Assembly (NCBI GenBank): GCA_900128565.1
Contig: LT635990.1
Span: 1 to 25,962, forward strand
DNA from: Stramenopiles sp. TOSAG23-6
Taxonomy: Eukaryota > Sar
Reading direction: 5' to 3'
DNA: 25,962 nucleotides
Shown here: positions 1-8,883 of the stretch, piece by piece
Layout: each line of letters begins with the position of its first letter
Numbering within the stretch: position 1 is the first letter of the stretch
Position numbers and translations under genes: made by a program
The notes under the pieces: model-generated
What the model was told of the DNA's origin: nothing
Seen by the model: the letters and a program-made list of their open reading frames with translations, nothing else
Database searches by the model: none

Positions 1-53
1 ACGAAATTTCCTACGAAAAAAACAAATCGAATTTGAAAAAAAATAAAACACAC
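1..53 (-). repeat. Introner-type intron 5 of gene A (partial)
   Basis: On the minus strand the exon ends GAACCAT and the intron starts GTGTGTTTTATTTT, followed by the family's T-rich stretch and the start of the TTCGTAGGAAAT core. The window ends before the branch-point region and 3' end. The start is GTGTG rather than the usual GTATG. Confidence 0.75.
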
Positions 54-1639
54 ATGGTTCTACTAAAGAAAAGAGTGTTTCACCATATATGACCACTACC
101 GATGTACCATTTTCAAGGTGAGCACGGAGAAAAGAGTCAAGTATTATGCAAAAATATGTCAAATTTGAAATTTCTAAGGTACAAAACTTTTCGATTTTCT
201 AGGGAAAAAAAAATAAATAAAAAGTTGACAAAACTTTTCAATTTTCTAGGGGAAAAAAAAAAAATAAAAAGTTGACAACGTACAAATTCACTGCCATTAA
301 TGAGAACTCGATCTTTACGCCGTTGATCAATTACGCTAGCAACCTTTCGGGAACTCACTTCAAGTTCATGTTTCCACATACTCATCGCAAGATCCAAGCG
401 TAATAATAACATATCTTTAGTTACATACATGTATTTTAGAAAAATATTTCAAAAAAAATCTAAAAAACTTTGTTAGGTACAAATTTTTTATACTAAATTT
501 GATTTTTCTGTAAAAAAAAAAATAAAACATACATTGCAAGTGGAAACTTAATATTTGGTAGTTTTGGAATAATTTTTGTTAAAATTGTAGAACCTGACTG
601 AGCCGCATGCATCATATCGAATGTTTTCATTAAGTTTAACTTTGAATCTAATAACCGTTGAGTTGTAAAAACCATGTATTTTGGAAAAATATTTCAAAAA
701 AAAAAATTAAATTTTTGTTAGGTACAAAATTTCGTACGAAAAAAAATTCATACAAAAAAAAAAGAATAAAACATACATATCAACTATAGAACTATAATCA
801 TCACCTGAGCATATATTGTGAAAAATATTTTTTTTTTTGGAAAAAAAATTCGTTAGATACAAAATTTCGTACGAATTTGTTTTTGAAATTCATGATGAAA
901 ACGTACATAATTTACGCAGTTGAAGTTTCAATGCGGAGAGTTGCGCTTGATGACCCTTAGCTTCTTTTAGCTCTTTAGCCGCCATTTTGCACAGAGTATA
1001 ATTGATTATTTCATTTTCATGTCGTATACTACCGTGTATTGCATTATAGAACAAAGCTGATATGAATTTTTCGTGGTTCCTAATTTCTTGTTGGACTTCG
1101 ACTTCTTGTAGTATTTTTTCTACTTCTTGCAAAACATTATTTGGATCTGCACGTTCTGTTATCCTTAAAATTGGTTCTAAATGCTCAATTTTAGTTGAAC
1201 TCATTTTATTCGAACGTTTGATGTCTTCGAGAGATACTTTGGCTCGCGAAAGTAATACACAAATAAATTCATCATATACTTCTATTGGGCAATGTTTCTT
1301 ATTCGCAATTTCAATAGAAACTTCTAAACTTTGTACAAGAGAATACAAAGTATTTTGTAACATCTGTAGATCAGATAGAGAAGATTGATATCGCGGATGC
1401 ATGCTTTGAGTAGTCGATCGTGCCCTATCGATTTTTGTACTATATTTCCTATATATTTCGTCTTTTATATTAATTATGTCACTCAAATAGCCGGACATGC
1501 CACGTATTTTGGCAGAAAGATGCATCACAGCGGAAACTTCGGGTGGGAAATCAGCAATTCCAACGTCCATCCCAACTGAACGATGTAGCTGGAAATTCTC
1601 TAAAACGAATACAAGCAAAAAACTAAAAGGTACTCTCAT
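54..1639 (-). CDS. Gene A: secreted helical protein of unknown function (3' end beyond window)
   Basis: Spliced as complement(54..138, 284..428, 533..673, 777..810, 907..1639), which gives one continuous frame of about 379 codons with no stop. The product begins with a hydrophobic segment (residues about 3-15, MRVPFSFLLVFVLE) that looks like a signal peptide. The rest is mostly predicted helix rich in Lys, Glu and Leu, with coiled-coil-like stretches (for example around EVEKILQEVEVQQEIRNHEK). I recognise no domain. The start is the first ATG in the frame at 1639; it faces gene B across a 297-bp gap, so the two probably share a promoter region. Five copies of the repeated intron family interrupt it, the last cut by the window edge. 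The 34-nt second exon is notably short. The gene model rests on frame continuity only; no homologue guided it. Confidence 0.75.
139..283 (-). repeat. Introner-type intron 4 of gene A, GT-TT, with internal duplication
   Basis: The exon ends GAATTT, the intron starts GTACGTTGTC and ends ATAATACTT, and the next exon resumes GACTCT in frame. At 145 nt it is the longest copy, because a 47-nt segment is present twice in tandem (181-227 and 228-274). The core reads TTTTGTACCTTAGAAA, so the branch-point-like CTAAC is altered to CTTAG. Confidence 0.75.
181..274. repeat. 47-nt tandem duplication inside an intron
   Basis: Two adjacent 47-nt units (181-227 and 228-274) differ at only a few bases. Each carries ACAAAACTTTTC, TTTTCTAGG, an A-run and AAAAGTTG. 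The unit is the T-rich arm of the intron (seen here as its complement), so the duplication happened after the element inserted. Confidence 0.9.
429..532 (-). repeat. Introner-type intron 3 of gene A, GT-AT
   Basis: 104 nt. The exon ends CTTGCAAT, the intron runs GTATGTTTTATT...TTTTTCTAAAATACAT, and the next exon starts GTATGTAAC. The core is TTTGTACCTAACAAAG. The string ATGTATGT is found at both junctions, so the exact cut can slide, but only one join length keeps the frame. The nearest downstream AG shifts the frame. Confidence 0.85.
674..776 (-). repeat. Introner-type intron 2 of gene A, GT-AT
   Basis: 103 nt. The exon ends GTTGATAT, the intron runs GTATGTTTTATTC...TTTTTCCAAAATACAT, and the next exon starts GGTTTTTAC. 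It is a full-length copy with the TTCGTACGAAATTTTGTACC core and CTAACAAA. The nearest downstream AG shifts the frame and reaches a stop. Confidence 0.88.
811..906 (-). repeat. Introner-type intron 1 of gene A, GT-AT (GT-AG alternative 6 nt away)
   Basis: 96 nt. The exon ends AAATTAT, the intron runs GTACGTTTTCATC...TTTTTCACAATATAT, and the next exon starts GCTCAGGTGATG. The core is TTCGTACGAAATTTTGTATC followed by CTAACGAA. A canonical AG lies 6 nt downstream (GCTCAG) and would also keep the frame, with two residues lost, so this one intron alone does not prove an AT acceptor. Confidence 0.82.
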
Positions 1640-1936
1640 TTTCTTTTGGCAATTATACTACTAGTATATGTGAAGAATCCCGAGATCTTGATTCTTGAGA
1701 GGAAAGTTTCAAGTTTGGCTATACATACAACTTGAAAAGGTAGCAAACAAAAATTGTGTGTGTGACGTCATCATGTCACTCAGGATCATTTTCTCAATGC
1801 TCAATGCTCCTGTGTTATATTATACTTAATAGCAATTCGAATTTTTTTTAGGCTGTCAAATAAGAATGCTACTATCTACACTTACATTTAAGTAACCTCT
1901 TTAACAGAGAGCACTCGCAATTGTAATTGCCATCCA
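1640..1936. promoter_or_regulatory. Shared upstream region of divergent genes A and B
   Basis: This 297-bp gap separates two head-to-head start codons and holds no convincing reading frame or RNA gene. It includes TGACGTCA (within GTGTGACGTCATC near 1763), a perfect palindrome matching the CRE/ATF-type site, and an AT-rich TTATATTATACTT stretch near 1816. Any regulatory role is inferred from position alone. Confidence 0.4.
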
Positions 1937-3739
1937 ATGGTCTCAGCTATCATTGAAAATGCAGTAGAATCACAAGTTAGCCGACCCATTACAGGGATAG
2001 TAGCAGTCCCCACTTCCACTAAAATAGCTAAACCAAAGTCTTCCGTTAAAAGTGTATCATCACTCGCAACTGGCGAATCTGCAAAACTTGGAGTTGTCGA
2101 GTCGACCGGACTTCGCTCTCGAGGATCAGCAAAGCAACGAACTTTTACGCCAATTCCAGGAACAAATGAGGTATACGTACATTGTGCATATGGTTGTGGA
2201 ACTACATATCGCACACCGGCTCAGCAATCGAAGGGGACGTACAGACCTCCACCAGACAAAGTTGGGAAAAAGGAATGGCACAAAGTTATCCGTCGACTAA
2301 ACTCCCACGAATCTCAACGATGCCAAAATATGCCCGCATATAAGACAGCAAAGTCGGTAAAAAAATCAAGAATTGCTAAGCATAGTTGTAAAGAAATTAC
2401 AAAAGTTAATATGAATCCGGCAGGAGCAACGGTCCAACGTCGTTTTCGTGTTGTTTCAGGAGGCTTGGCTGACCTATCAAACGTTGAGTCTGATCCAAAT
2501 AGATTGGCTACATTGAACAGCACAAAACCAATGTCAATTACTTCAATTATAGATAACCGTATGAAACCGAGATCTTCTTCTTTGGATTATAGCTCTGCAC
2601 AAATCTGGGATTCAGATTCAGCAAATCATAGCAATACGAAAATTCGAAATGCATTGATGCCCCTTCGGCAGTATAGTGTGCCTTGCAACAACACTTGGTC
2701 AAACATTCCCCCACCTCCACCATCTGATAAATCAGATCGTGCTTGTTTAGCTTGTTTGGATGGGAAAATTTGGTTGTCTCATGTACGTTTTATTTTATTT
2801 TTAATTTCGATTTTTGTTTCGTACGAAATTTTGTACCTAACAATTGTTTTTAGATTTTTTTTGAAATATTTTCCAAAATACATGAAGAATATCAATGGGT
2901 CAGTTTAAATTTACCGGAAGCACATCTCATGTCCATTTCTAGTGTGAAAGAAGCTATTTCCATGTTGTGCACACGGCAATGGTCTACTGGTGGTGATAAA
3001 AAGAACACAGACAATATATTAGCAGCACATTCTGAAAAAAACAATATAATTGCACAAAATGCGATTTTAAGTAAGGCGACTTTCAATAGCAAAGAACATC
3101 AAAACTCCGTTGATCGAATTATGGAAGGCATTCTCAAAGGAAACGCACAGAAAAATATACTTGCTACATCAAATAATGAAAACTATAAGACTTCAAATGT
3201 TTCAACTGGTCAGAATACAAAAAATACGAAAACAATACGTTTTCATCATTCATTTCAAATTCTATTTTTTTTCATACGAAATTTTGTACCTAACGAATTT
3301 GGAATTTCAAAATTTTTAACAATACATAAAGCAGTTAATAAGAGCGGAAAATCTGGAGAAGATTCAGTCTTAGCTTCATTACTTTTACAGTTGAGCCGAG
3401 CACCAAGAATAGGCGGAAGCGTTGATAATTCTCCAAGGGATATAATGAGAACATCTTCAATCGGATCTTATGGCTTACCAAGTAAATCAGATATTTCATT
3501 AAACATTTTAGAAGCTTCAAGAAATTCAAGAGACGCTACTCTTCCTGGGATTCCTAGTGATAAAATACATGTATGTTTTATTTTTTTTCAAATTCGAATT
3601 TTTTTCGTACGAAATTTTGTACCAACTGTCTGACATATCTTGTATTGGTAATAAACGTCTTCATATCAATGCATGTGGGGATTCCATAATTAATTTGGAA
3701 GGTAAAAACAAGAGACTTCGTCCAAGTTTACTTTCATAA
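1937..3739 (+). CDS. Gene B: unknown protein, three introner-type introns
   Basis: Exon 1 is 1937..2782 and exon 2 begins at 2884 in the same frame. Later junctions are near 3238/3326 and after 3570. The start is the first ATG after an upstream stop at 1889. The product is basic and rich in Ser and Pro, with long low-complexity stretches and a PPPPPP run just before intron 1. Residues about 75-135 hold a possible Cys/His cluster (CAYGC followed by HESQRC), a candidate metal site but not a recognised family. Downstream of intron 1 the protein reads WLSHEEYQWVSLNLPE. The 3' end is uncertain: if damaged intron 3 is cut at GTAC (3622) the frame runs to a stop at 3737-3739; if it is cut at ACAT (3636) the protein ends at a stop at 3649-3651. 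No function can be assigned. Confidence 0.65.
2783..2883 (+). repeat. Introner-type intron 1 of gene B, GT-AT
   Basis: 101 nt. The exon ends TTGTCTCAT, the intron runs GTACGTTTTATTT...TTTTCCAAAATACAT, and the next exon starts GAAGAATATC. It carries the TTCGTACGAAATTTTGTACC core and CTAACAATT. The nearest downstream AG (GAAG) shifts the frame and reaches a stop after seven codons. Confidence 0.88.
3239..3325 (+). repeat. Introner-type intron 2 of gene B, degenerate 5' end
   Basis: 87 nt between two copies of AACAATAC (3231-3238 and 3318-3325). The usual GTACGTTTTC start reads ATACGTTTTC here. The core CATACGAAATTTTGTACC and CTAACGAA is intact, and the tail reads TTTAACAATACAT. The boundaries can slide within the 8-nt repeat (GT-AC is one placement). 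The segment is a multiple of three without a stop, so retention would not break the protein. Confidence 0.7.
3571..3636 (+). repeat. Truncated introner-type intron 3 of gene B
   Basis: The 5' half is textbook (exon ends AAAATACAT, then GTATGTTTTATTTT and TTCGTACGAAATTTTGTACC). After GTACC the sequence diverges to AACTGTCTGACATATC. The CTAAC motif and the TTTGAAATATTTTTCC tail are missing. The 3' boundary given (ACAT at 3636) is only one option; GTAC at 3622 is the other. Confidence 0.55.
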
Positions 3740-3958
3740 ACGCAATATATATATCAATGACAGAGTGATATATTTCTATTTTATGATACTGAGTATGCTG
3801 AAAACGGTGTTCAATAATTGAATCTTTTGGCATTTCATTCAACGCATTTTGATTATATGACACGTATTAAAATCATAGTGCTGTGTATTGATACATATTT
3901 CAAATCCATCAATAAAAGGTTATTAGAAATTTTCTTTATACAAACTTATACTTTAAAA

Positions 3959-6122
3959 TTACCATTCCATATCCGCCTTTTTTATAACATCATCTTGGAA
4001 TATGTCATGAAGATGTTTTCTCATAGACGTGTACAACGACGCTAACATACTTTCAAGCCAGTCTTCTAATTTATTTGTCGATGAAACTCCAGGTATAGAT
4101 GAATGCTGTGGTGCTTCCCCTTCGTTGACCTGTGCATACAATTCAGTATATCGAGGTAAAACTTCCTCCCGAATCAAATCTTTGATTTTCTGTATTGGAA
4201 ATTCTCCCTTCAGTTTCTGTTCTATGTTATTTATATGAAGACTGATTGAGGGCGCAACAACACAAAGTCTTACCATAGAGTGCATTGCTGCCTTGAGAAT
4301 ATCCTCTTTCATTTTAGCTTCATTATTCCTACATAAGTCTACAATATTGCGATTTTCATCTTCCAAAGTTTTGCAACGTAAACGAAGACATTTTACATCT
4401 TTTTCCAGACGTCTTTCACTACTTTGAGATTCAGTATACTTTTCTTTCTCTAACTGCATATTTGCTATTTGATCCAAATACGTCTCAATCTGTAGTTTTG
4501 CTTGCTGATTTTTCCATTTAGCGTCATCTCGCTCCTCTTTAGATAGTACTAACTTTTTAGCAATGTCGGCAAACTTATTTTCATTATTTTCTTGTTTAGA
4601 TTGAGACGATATTTTTAATTCTCCAATTTGTATTTTCAACCGTTTTATTTCCATATCTTTTACTTTATGTCTCTGCCTTTCATTTCTCATCGTGTCTTTT
4701 GATGACTGTACCAATTTTCGTAATCCTTTGACTGTATTGTAAAAAATATTTAAAAAAAAAATCGTTAGGTATGAAATTTGGTACAAAAAGATAAATTCGA
4801 AATTAAAATGAAAACGTACCCTCTTGCTGTAGGAAATGGACTTCATCTTTTAACTCAAGATTTTTTTCATTTTGCTGTATATTATCTTTCTCAAACAATG
4901 AAATGCGTTCATCTTTTTGAATAGATTCGCACCGAGATGTTTTTAATTGAAGTTCAAGTAATTCAATAATTGTCTGTTTTTCGTCTAATTCCATTCGTAG
5001 TTTTTTATTAGCAGCCAACAATTTTTCAATTTCATTTGCTTGGTCCCGATGTTTATCAGTGGCCTTGTCATTCGCTTCAATCATTGATTCTCCCATTATA
5101 GCTAACTTCTTGCACAAACTATTTCTCTCATTATCAATTTGCTTTTGATATGCCTCGTCTATTTTATATTTTTTTTCATTTTCTATTTTAATTATTTTTG
5201 CTGTTTCTTGTGCTGTTTCTTGTGCTGTTTCTATTTGACGAAGTTTTTGATTACTTATTCTAAGTTTTTCTTGCATCTCAGAAAGATCTCGATGGAGCTT
5301 TTTGTTTCCAGCTACTAAGTTTGCATTGTTCTTCGAAAGCTGAGAATTATTTTGAGTTATTTTCCGAATATTTGCTTTGAAATTTGCACATGTAACACAA
5401 TCTCTCTTCTTTGGTGTCGGGGCTGATTGCGGTCGCCCGCTTGCCGATATCCTGAAACCTCCTCCGACAGCAAGTTTTTGACCTCTAGTACCTCCGAAAT
5501 ATGAGTTAGAAGGATGATTATCCAGTGCAATTCGTTCTAGTCTTTTGACTTTTCGCTTCAGAAATAAATTTTGTTGTATTAGTTTGTCTCGATCTATATC
5601 GTCTTGTAAGCCCTGTACTTTGAGAAATCCATCTGAAAATTGTTCTACTCTTGATTTTTCAGCACGTCCAAATACATCTACTAATGAATCTTGTAACTCG
5701 AAACCATCTTCGCTACTCATATGATTTCTATTTGCTATTGGGTTGAAAAATCTATGTCTTGGATCAAGCAGTCTCACTGCACCACTTTTTGATTTTATAT
5801 TTGTTGTTGGCATATTAACTTGTTGCTTCTCTGATCGCCAACTTTGATTTGCTGTGAGAGGTCTTTTTTGTATTTGTTTCTTTTTTTTTAGGCGTGACTT
5901 TTCGAGATTCTTAAGGGTAGTACTTTGAACTTTCGTCTTATGACGATTGTACCGACTGACCTGTTTTTGCTTTGGTTGACTCAGTCGAGACCACTTATCA
6001 ACTTTCTTCTTTGCTTTTACCACCCGGATTCGATTCTTCGTAGATTTATTGGTTTTTGGGTTCAAAGAACGTTTACTCTCTCTCGGCTGAGTTATACCCA
6101 CAATTGACTTTGAGACAAGCAT
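3959..6122 (-). CDS. Gene C: long coiled-coil protein
   Basis: Spliced as complement(3959..4731, 4820..6122), 691 residues. The N-terminal ~90 residues are very basic (Lys/Arg/Gln rich). A segment at about 105-200 (LLDPRHRFFNP...DRDKLIQQNLFLKRKVKRLERI) begins the helical region. A long coiled coil follows from about 250 to 570, with heptad-like Leu/Ile spacing and a short TAQE tandem repeat (12-nt units near 5200-5235). One Cys pair (CVTC) lies near 235. The C-terminal part is less coiled. Such architecture is typical of cytoskeletal or basal-body scaffold proteins. The stretch around LFLKRKVKRLERI recalls RPGRIP1-like ciliary proteins, but that is an impression rather than an assignment. The start is the first ATG at 6122. 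It converges on gene B (219 bp) and diverges from gene D. Confidence 0.82.
4732..4819 (-). repeat. Introner-type intron of gene C, canonical GT-AG
   Basis: 88 nt. The exon ends CAGCAAGAGG, the intron runs GTACGTTTTC...TTTTTTACAATACAG, and the next exon starts TCAAAGG. The core is TTTGTACCAAATTTCATACC followed by CTAACGAT. It is one of two copies with an AG acceptor, and the upstream exon here ends in G. The join gives the uninterrupted frame QQEVKGLRKLV. Confidence 0.9.
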
Positions 6123-6559
6123 TATCTTGTACCACAGTCACTTCAACTTTTCAATATGATTAGTAATTTGAGAAATTTCTATTTTCAGCCAGTCAATGGT
6201 ATTTAAATCGAAGCATCTTTCGATGAAATAATGATGGTACTCCAATGTAACATAAAAAGAAGATAATCAAGATTCAAGAGACTACGAGGTACCTATACAA
6301 GTGACGGAAAAATGACAAAATTTAACGGATATTGGAAATCCCGTAACTGTATTCCATTGTCGGTTTATTATATGAAATAGGATCTTGCATATTATACGCA
6401 CAAGATTCGTATACACTATAGCTATACAAGGATTAGCTTCACTATATAAACAGCATACGCTCCACCAAATACTCATAAATATTACACATTTGTTTGCAAC
6501 ACTAATTTCTATTTAATGCGTACGAATTGAGGCAATTATTTTCAGTAAAACTCACAAAA
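6123..6559. promoter_or_regulatory. Shared upstream region of divergent genes C and D, with a TATA-like box
   Basis: 437 bp without a supported gene. TATATAAA at 6443-6450 lies about 110 bp before the ATG of gene D and is a plausible TATA box for it. A pyrimidine-rich stretch ending in TTTTCAG (near 6536-6542) precedes the ATG by about 18 nt and could be a 5'-UTR splice or trans-splice acceptor. Both readings are inference. Confidence 0.35.
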
Positions 6560-8755
6560 ATGGTTGGCTCAAAATTAAGTTCTATGGCTGCGCCTTCCGC
6601 GGAAGAAAAACATCGCTGGAGTAATTTGTTAAATTTTGTAGAAAGCGGACAAGGCGGTTTAGGATTTGATCCACTTCATTATGTAGAAGAATTGAAAAAG
6701 AGTACAGATTATATTCCTGAAGGAATGGAACTGAACACCATTGAGGATAGTTACCAGGAGAATATGACCGACACCTTACTTGATAGTTTCTTTGAAAAGC
6801 TAAGAGTTTCTACCCCAGAATTATCTAATAGTGATTCTGTGCATACAACTACTCCAACTGATGAAGAATATCCCATAAATGCGTCACTTTTTGAAAATAC
6901 GGATACAGAAACGGCGCAATCATCAGCTGAGAACTTTAGGCTAAATAATTGGGAACAAGAAAAACCAGTACACAAAGTAATGTCATATGGAGCAAGTACT
7001 CGAGGAGATGTATCTCAACTTGATGGTGAATTACTAAGCCCTGCATTGAATACACGTCATCAACATGCCCGTATTCCGGATAAAATAAGTGTTTCAGTTA
7101 AAATACCAATACCAAGAGGTAACCAAGGTGGTTCGTCTCAAAGAAACACCGAGACTGATGTTGAGGAATTTATTCAAGGAAAGTTATACAGCAATGAAAA
7201 CTCCAAAGATGTTTTGGATACACAAAACACTACTCTAGAAGTACGACATCAGACTTATCAACACAGGATGCGTGAGGAGCAGAATCGACTTCATCAGAAT
7301 AGGATAAAGGTATGTTTTATTTTTTTAATTTCGAATTTATGTTTCTTTTTCGTACGAAATTTTGTACCTAACGATTTTTTTTTGAAATATTTTTCCAAAC
7401 TACAGGGAGCTCATCGCAGTACTAGGAAGCAACCACTTGAATTATGCTCCTCCACTTCTATTTTCCGTACCAAAAAAACAATTACACCCAGTAAAAATAA
7501 TTCAGTCGATCTGTCTAATGCAGTATCTAACTTGGAATACAAGAATTTCGGTGAAATATCGACTACACCATCGTTAGAATTTATTACACAAAAACAAATT
7601 GAAGCAAATTTCACGCAAAAGAAAAAAAATCGAATACCTAAATTATCTTCAATGTTTTCGGAAACTTTCACAGCTGCTACACCTAAAATCGAAGCAAGTA
7701 TGGCAGTAACACCAAGAATAGACCGACCACATAAAGGTTATAGATATGTATGTTTTATTTTTTTTTTATGATTTTTTTTTTCGTACGAAATTTTGTACCT
7801 AATATATATATTTTTTTTTTTGAAATATTTTTCCAAAATATATTTCAATGGTGAAGTTTTAACAAAAAATGTAATAAATACAAAACAAGTTGATGATTCA
7901 AAAGGTAAATTAACATCCACAATTACCCATGGAGAAATAATTGAAAATACTAATATTGATGTAATTACTCAACTAAGATCTGCAAATGAGTCCCTTCAAA
8001 AACAGATAATATTATTGAAATCAGAAAAAGAAATGAAAAACTTTCGAATAGTTGAGAATACCGAAATTGCAGATTTAAAAAAACAAATAATCTCTACGAA
8101 AGAAGAGTTATGTAAAAGTTTAGAGGAAAATAAATCAAAGCAAGAAGAGATTTTTCGTATCAAAAGAGACAGCACCATGAAAGAGAGTGAACTTAGTACA
8201 CAACTTAGTACTGTTGTAGCGGCTCTCGATAGGGCAAACAAATTAATTGCAACAATCAAATCAAAAAAGCTGCATGTAAATCATAACTCTTTAATAGGAT
8301 TGCCTAAAGTACAGGAATCATTCAGTACATTTCCTACCAGTCTAAATGGATTGCCGAAGGTGCAGGAATCATTCACTTTAACTCCAGCGAGTATAGCTCT
8401 GAATCTAGATAAACAACGAATAAAAGCTCTCACAAAAGAATTTCACTTGGATGTGAAATCTTATGTAAGTAAAAGAAGTGAAAGAAGTGAAAAATTATCA
8501 AATGTTATCACTTCTTTGTCAGAAACAAGTAGAGAAGTAACTAGGAGATTGATGAATAGGATGAATGATTCTGTCTTGCCAAGTTATAAGGATACATACC
8601 CTAATATTCACGACAAAACATCAAGTGATCCAAGTTATAGTAGTTTGGATGATAGAATTAATGGATATAGATCACGACCTACAATGGTAAAGAGAAAAAA
8701 ATATTCATTTAGGAAACCACGCCCAGTTCAAGTGAAAGCGTTTACATATCTCTAA
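6560..8755 (+). CDS. Gene D: unknown protein with a C-terminal coiled coil
   Basis: Spliced as 6560..7309, 7406..7747, 7844..8755, 667 residues. The ATG at 6560 sits in a good context (CACAAAAATGG). The N-terminal ~100 residues (EEKHRWSNLLNFVESGQGG...LDSFFEKLRV) look folded and helical. The middle is Ser/Thr-rich and probably disordered. A coiled coil spans about residues 405-515 (KKQIISTKEELCKSLEENKSKQ region). It is followed by an imperfect duplication, GLPKVQESFSTFPTSLN then GLPKVQESFTLTPAS, and a basic C-terminus. No family is recognised. A polyadenylation-like AATAAA lies at 8781-8786. Intron 1 is in frame and free of stops, so an unspliced reading would give a slightly longer ORF. Confidence 0.78.
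7310..7405 (+). repeat. Introner-type intron 1 of gene D, canonical GT-AG
   Basis: 96 nt. The exon ends AGGATAAAG, the intron runs GTATGTTTTATTT...TTTTTCCAAACTACAG, and the next exon starts GGAGCTCATC. It has an intact core and CTAACGAT. The upstream exon ends in G, matching the G of the AG acceptor. Its length is 32 codons without a stop, so intron retention is coding-neutral. Confidence 0.9.
7748..7843 (+). repeat. Introner-type intron 2 of gene D, GT-AT
   Basis: 96 nt. The exon ends TATAGATAT, the intron runs GTATGTTTTATTT...TTTTTCCAAAATATAT, and the next exon starts TTCAATGGTG. The branch-point motif is degraded to TACCTAATATAT. Splicing at the nearest AG (GGTGAAG) gives an immediate TAA, so the frame supports the AT end. 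Confidence 0.85.
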
Positions 8756-8883
8756 ATTTTAGTTTATTTGTACCGATCAAAATAAATTTTGAAAATTCTT
8801 ACATTTCAGATTTTCGTTTTATAGTTCCTTTGTTGACACATACTTTTTCCCAACCAGCAGTTACAATGCTAGAAGTTCGTTTG

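Noticed and set aside
137-430. Open frames ending in a Phe/Ile-rich tail with VRNFVPN-like strings near many introns
   Set aside because: These tails are the translated 5' halves of the intron family, not protein motifs. The flanking exons join in frame when they are removed.
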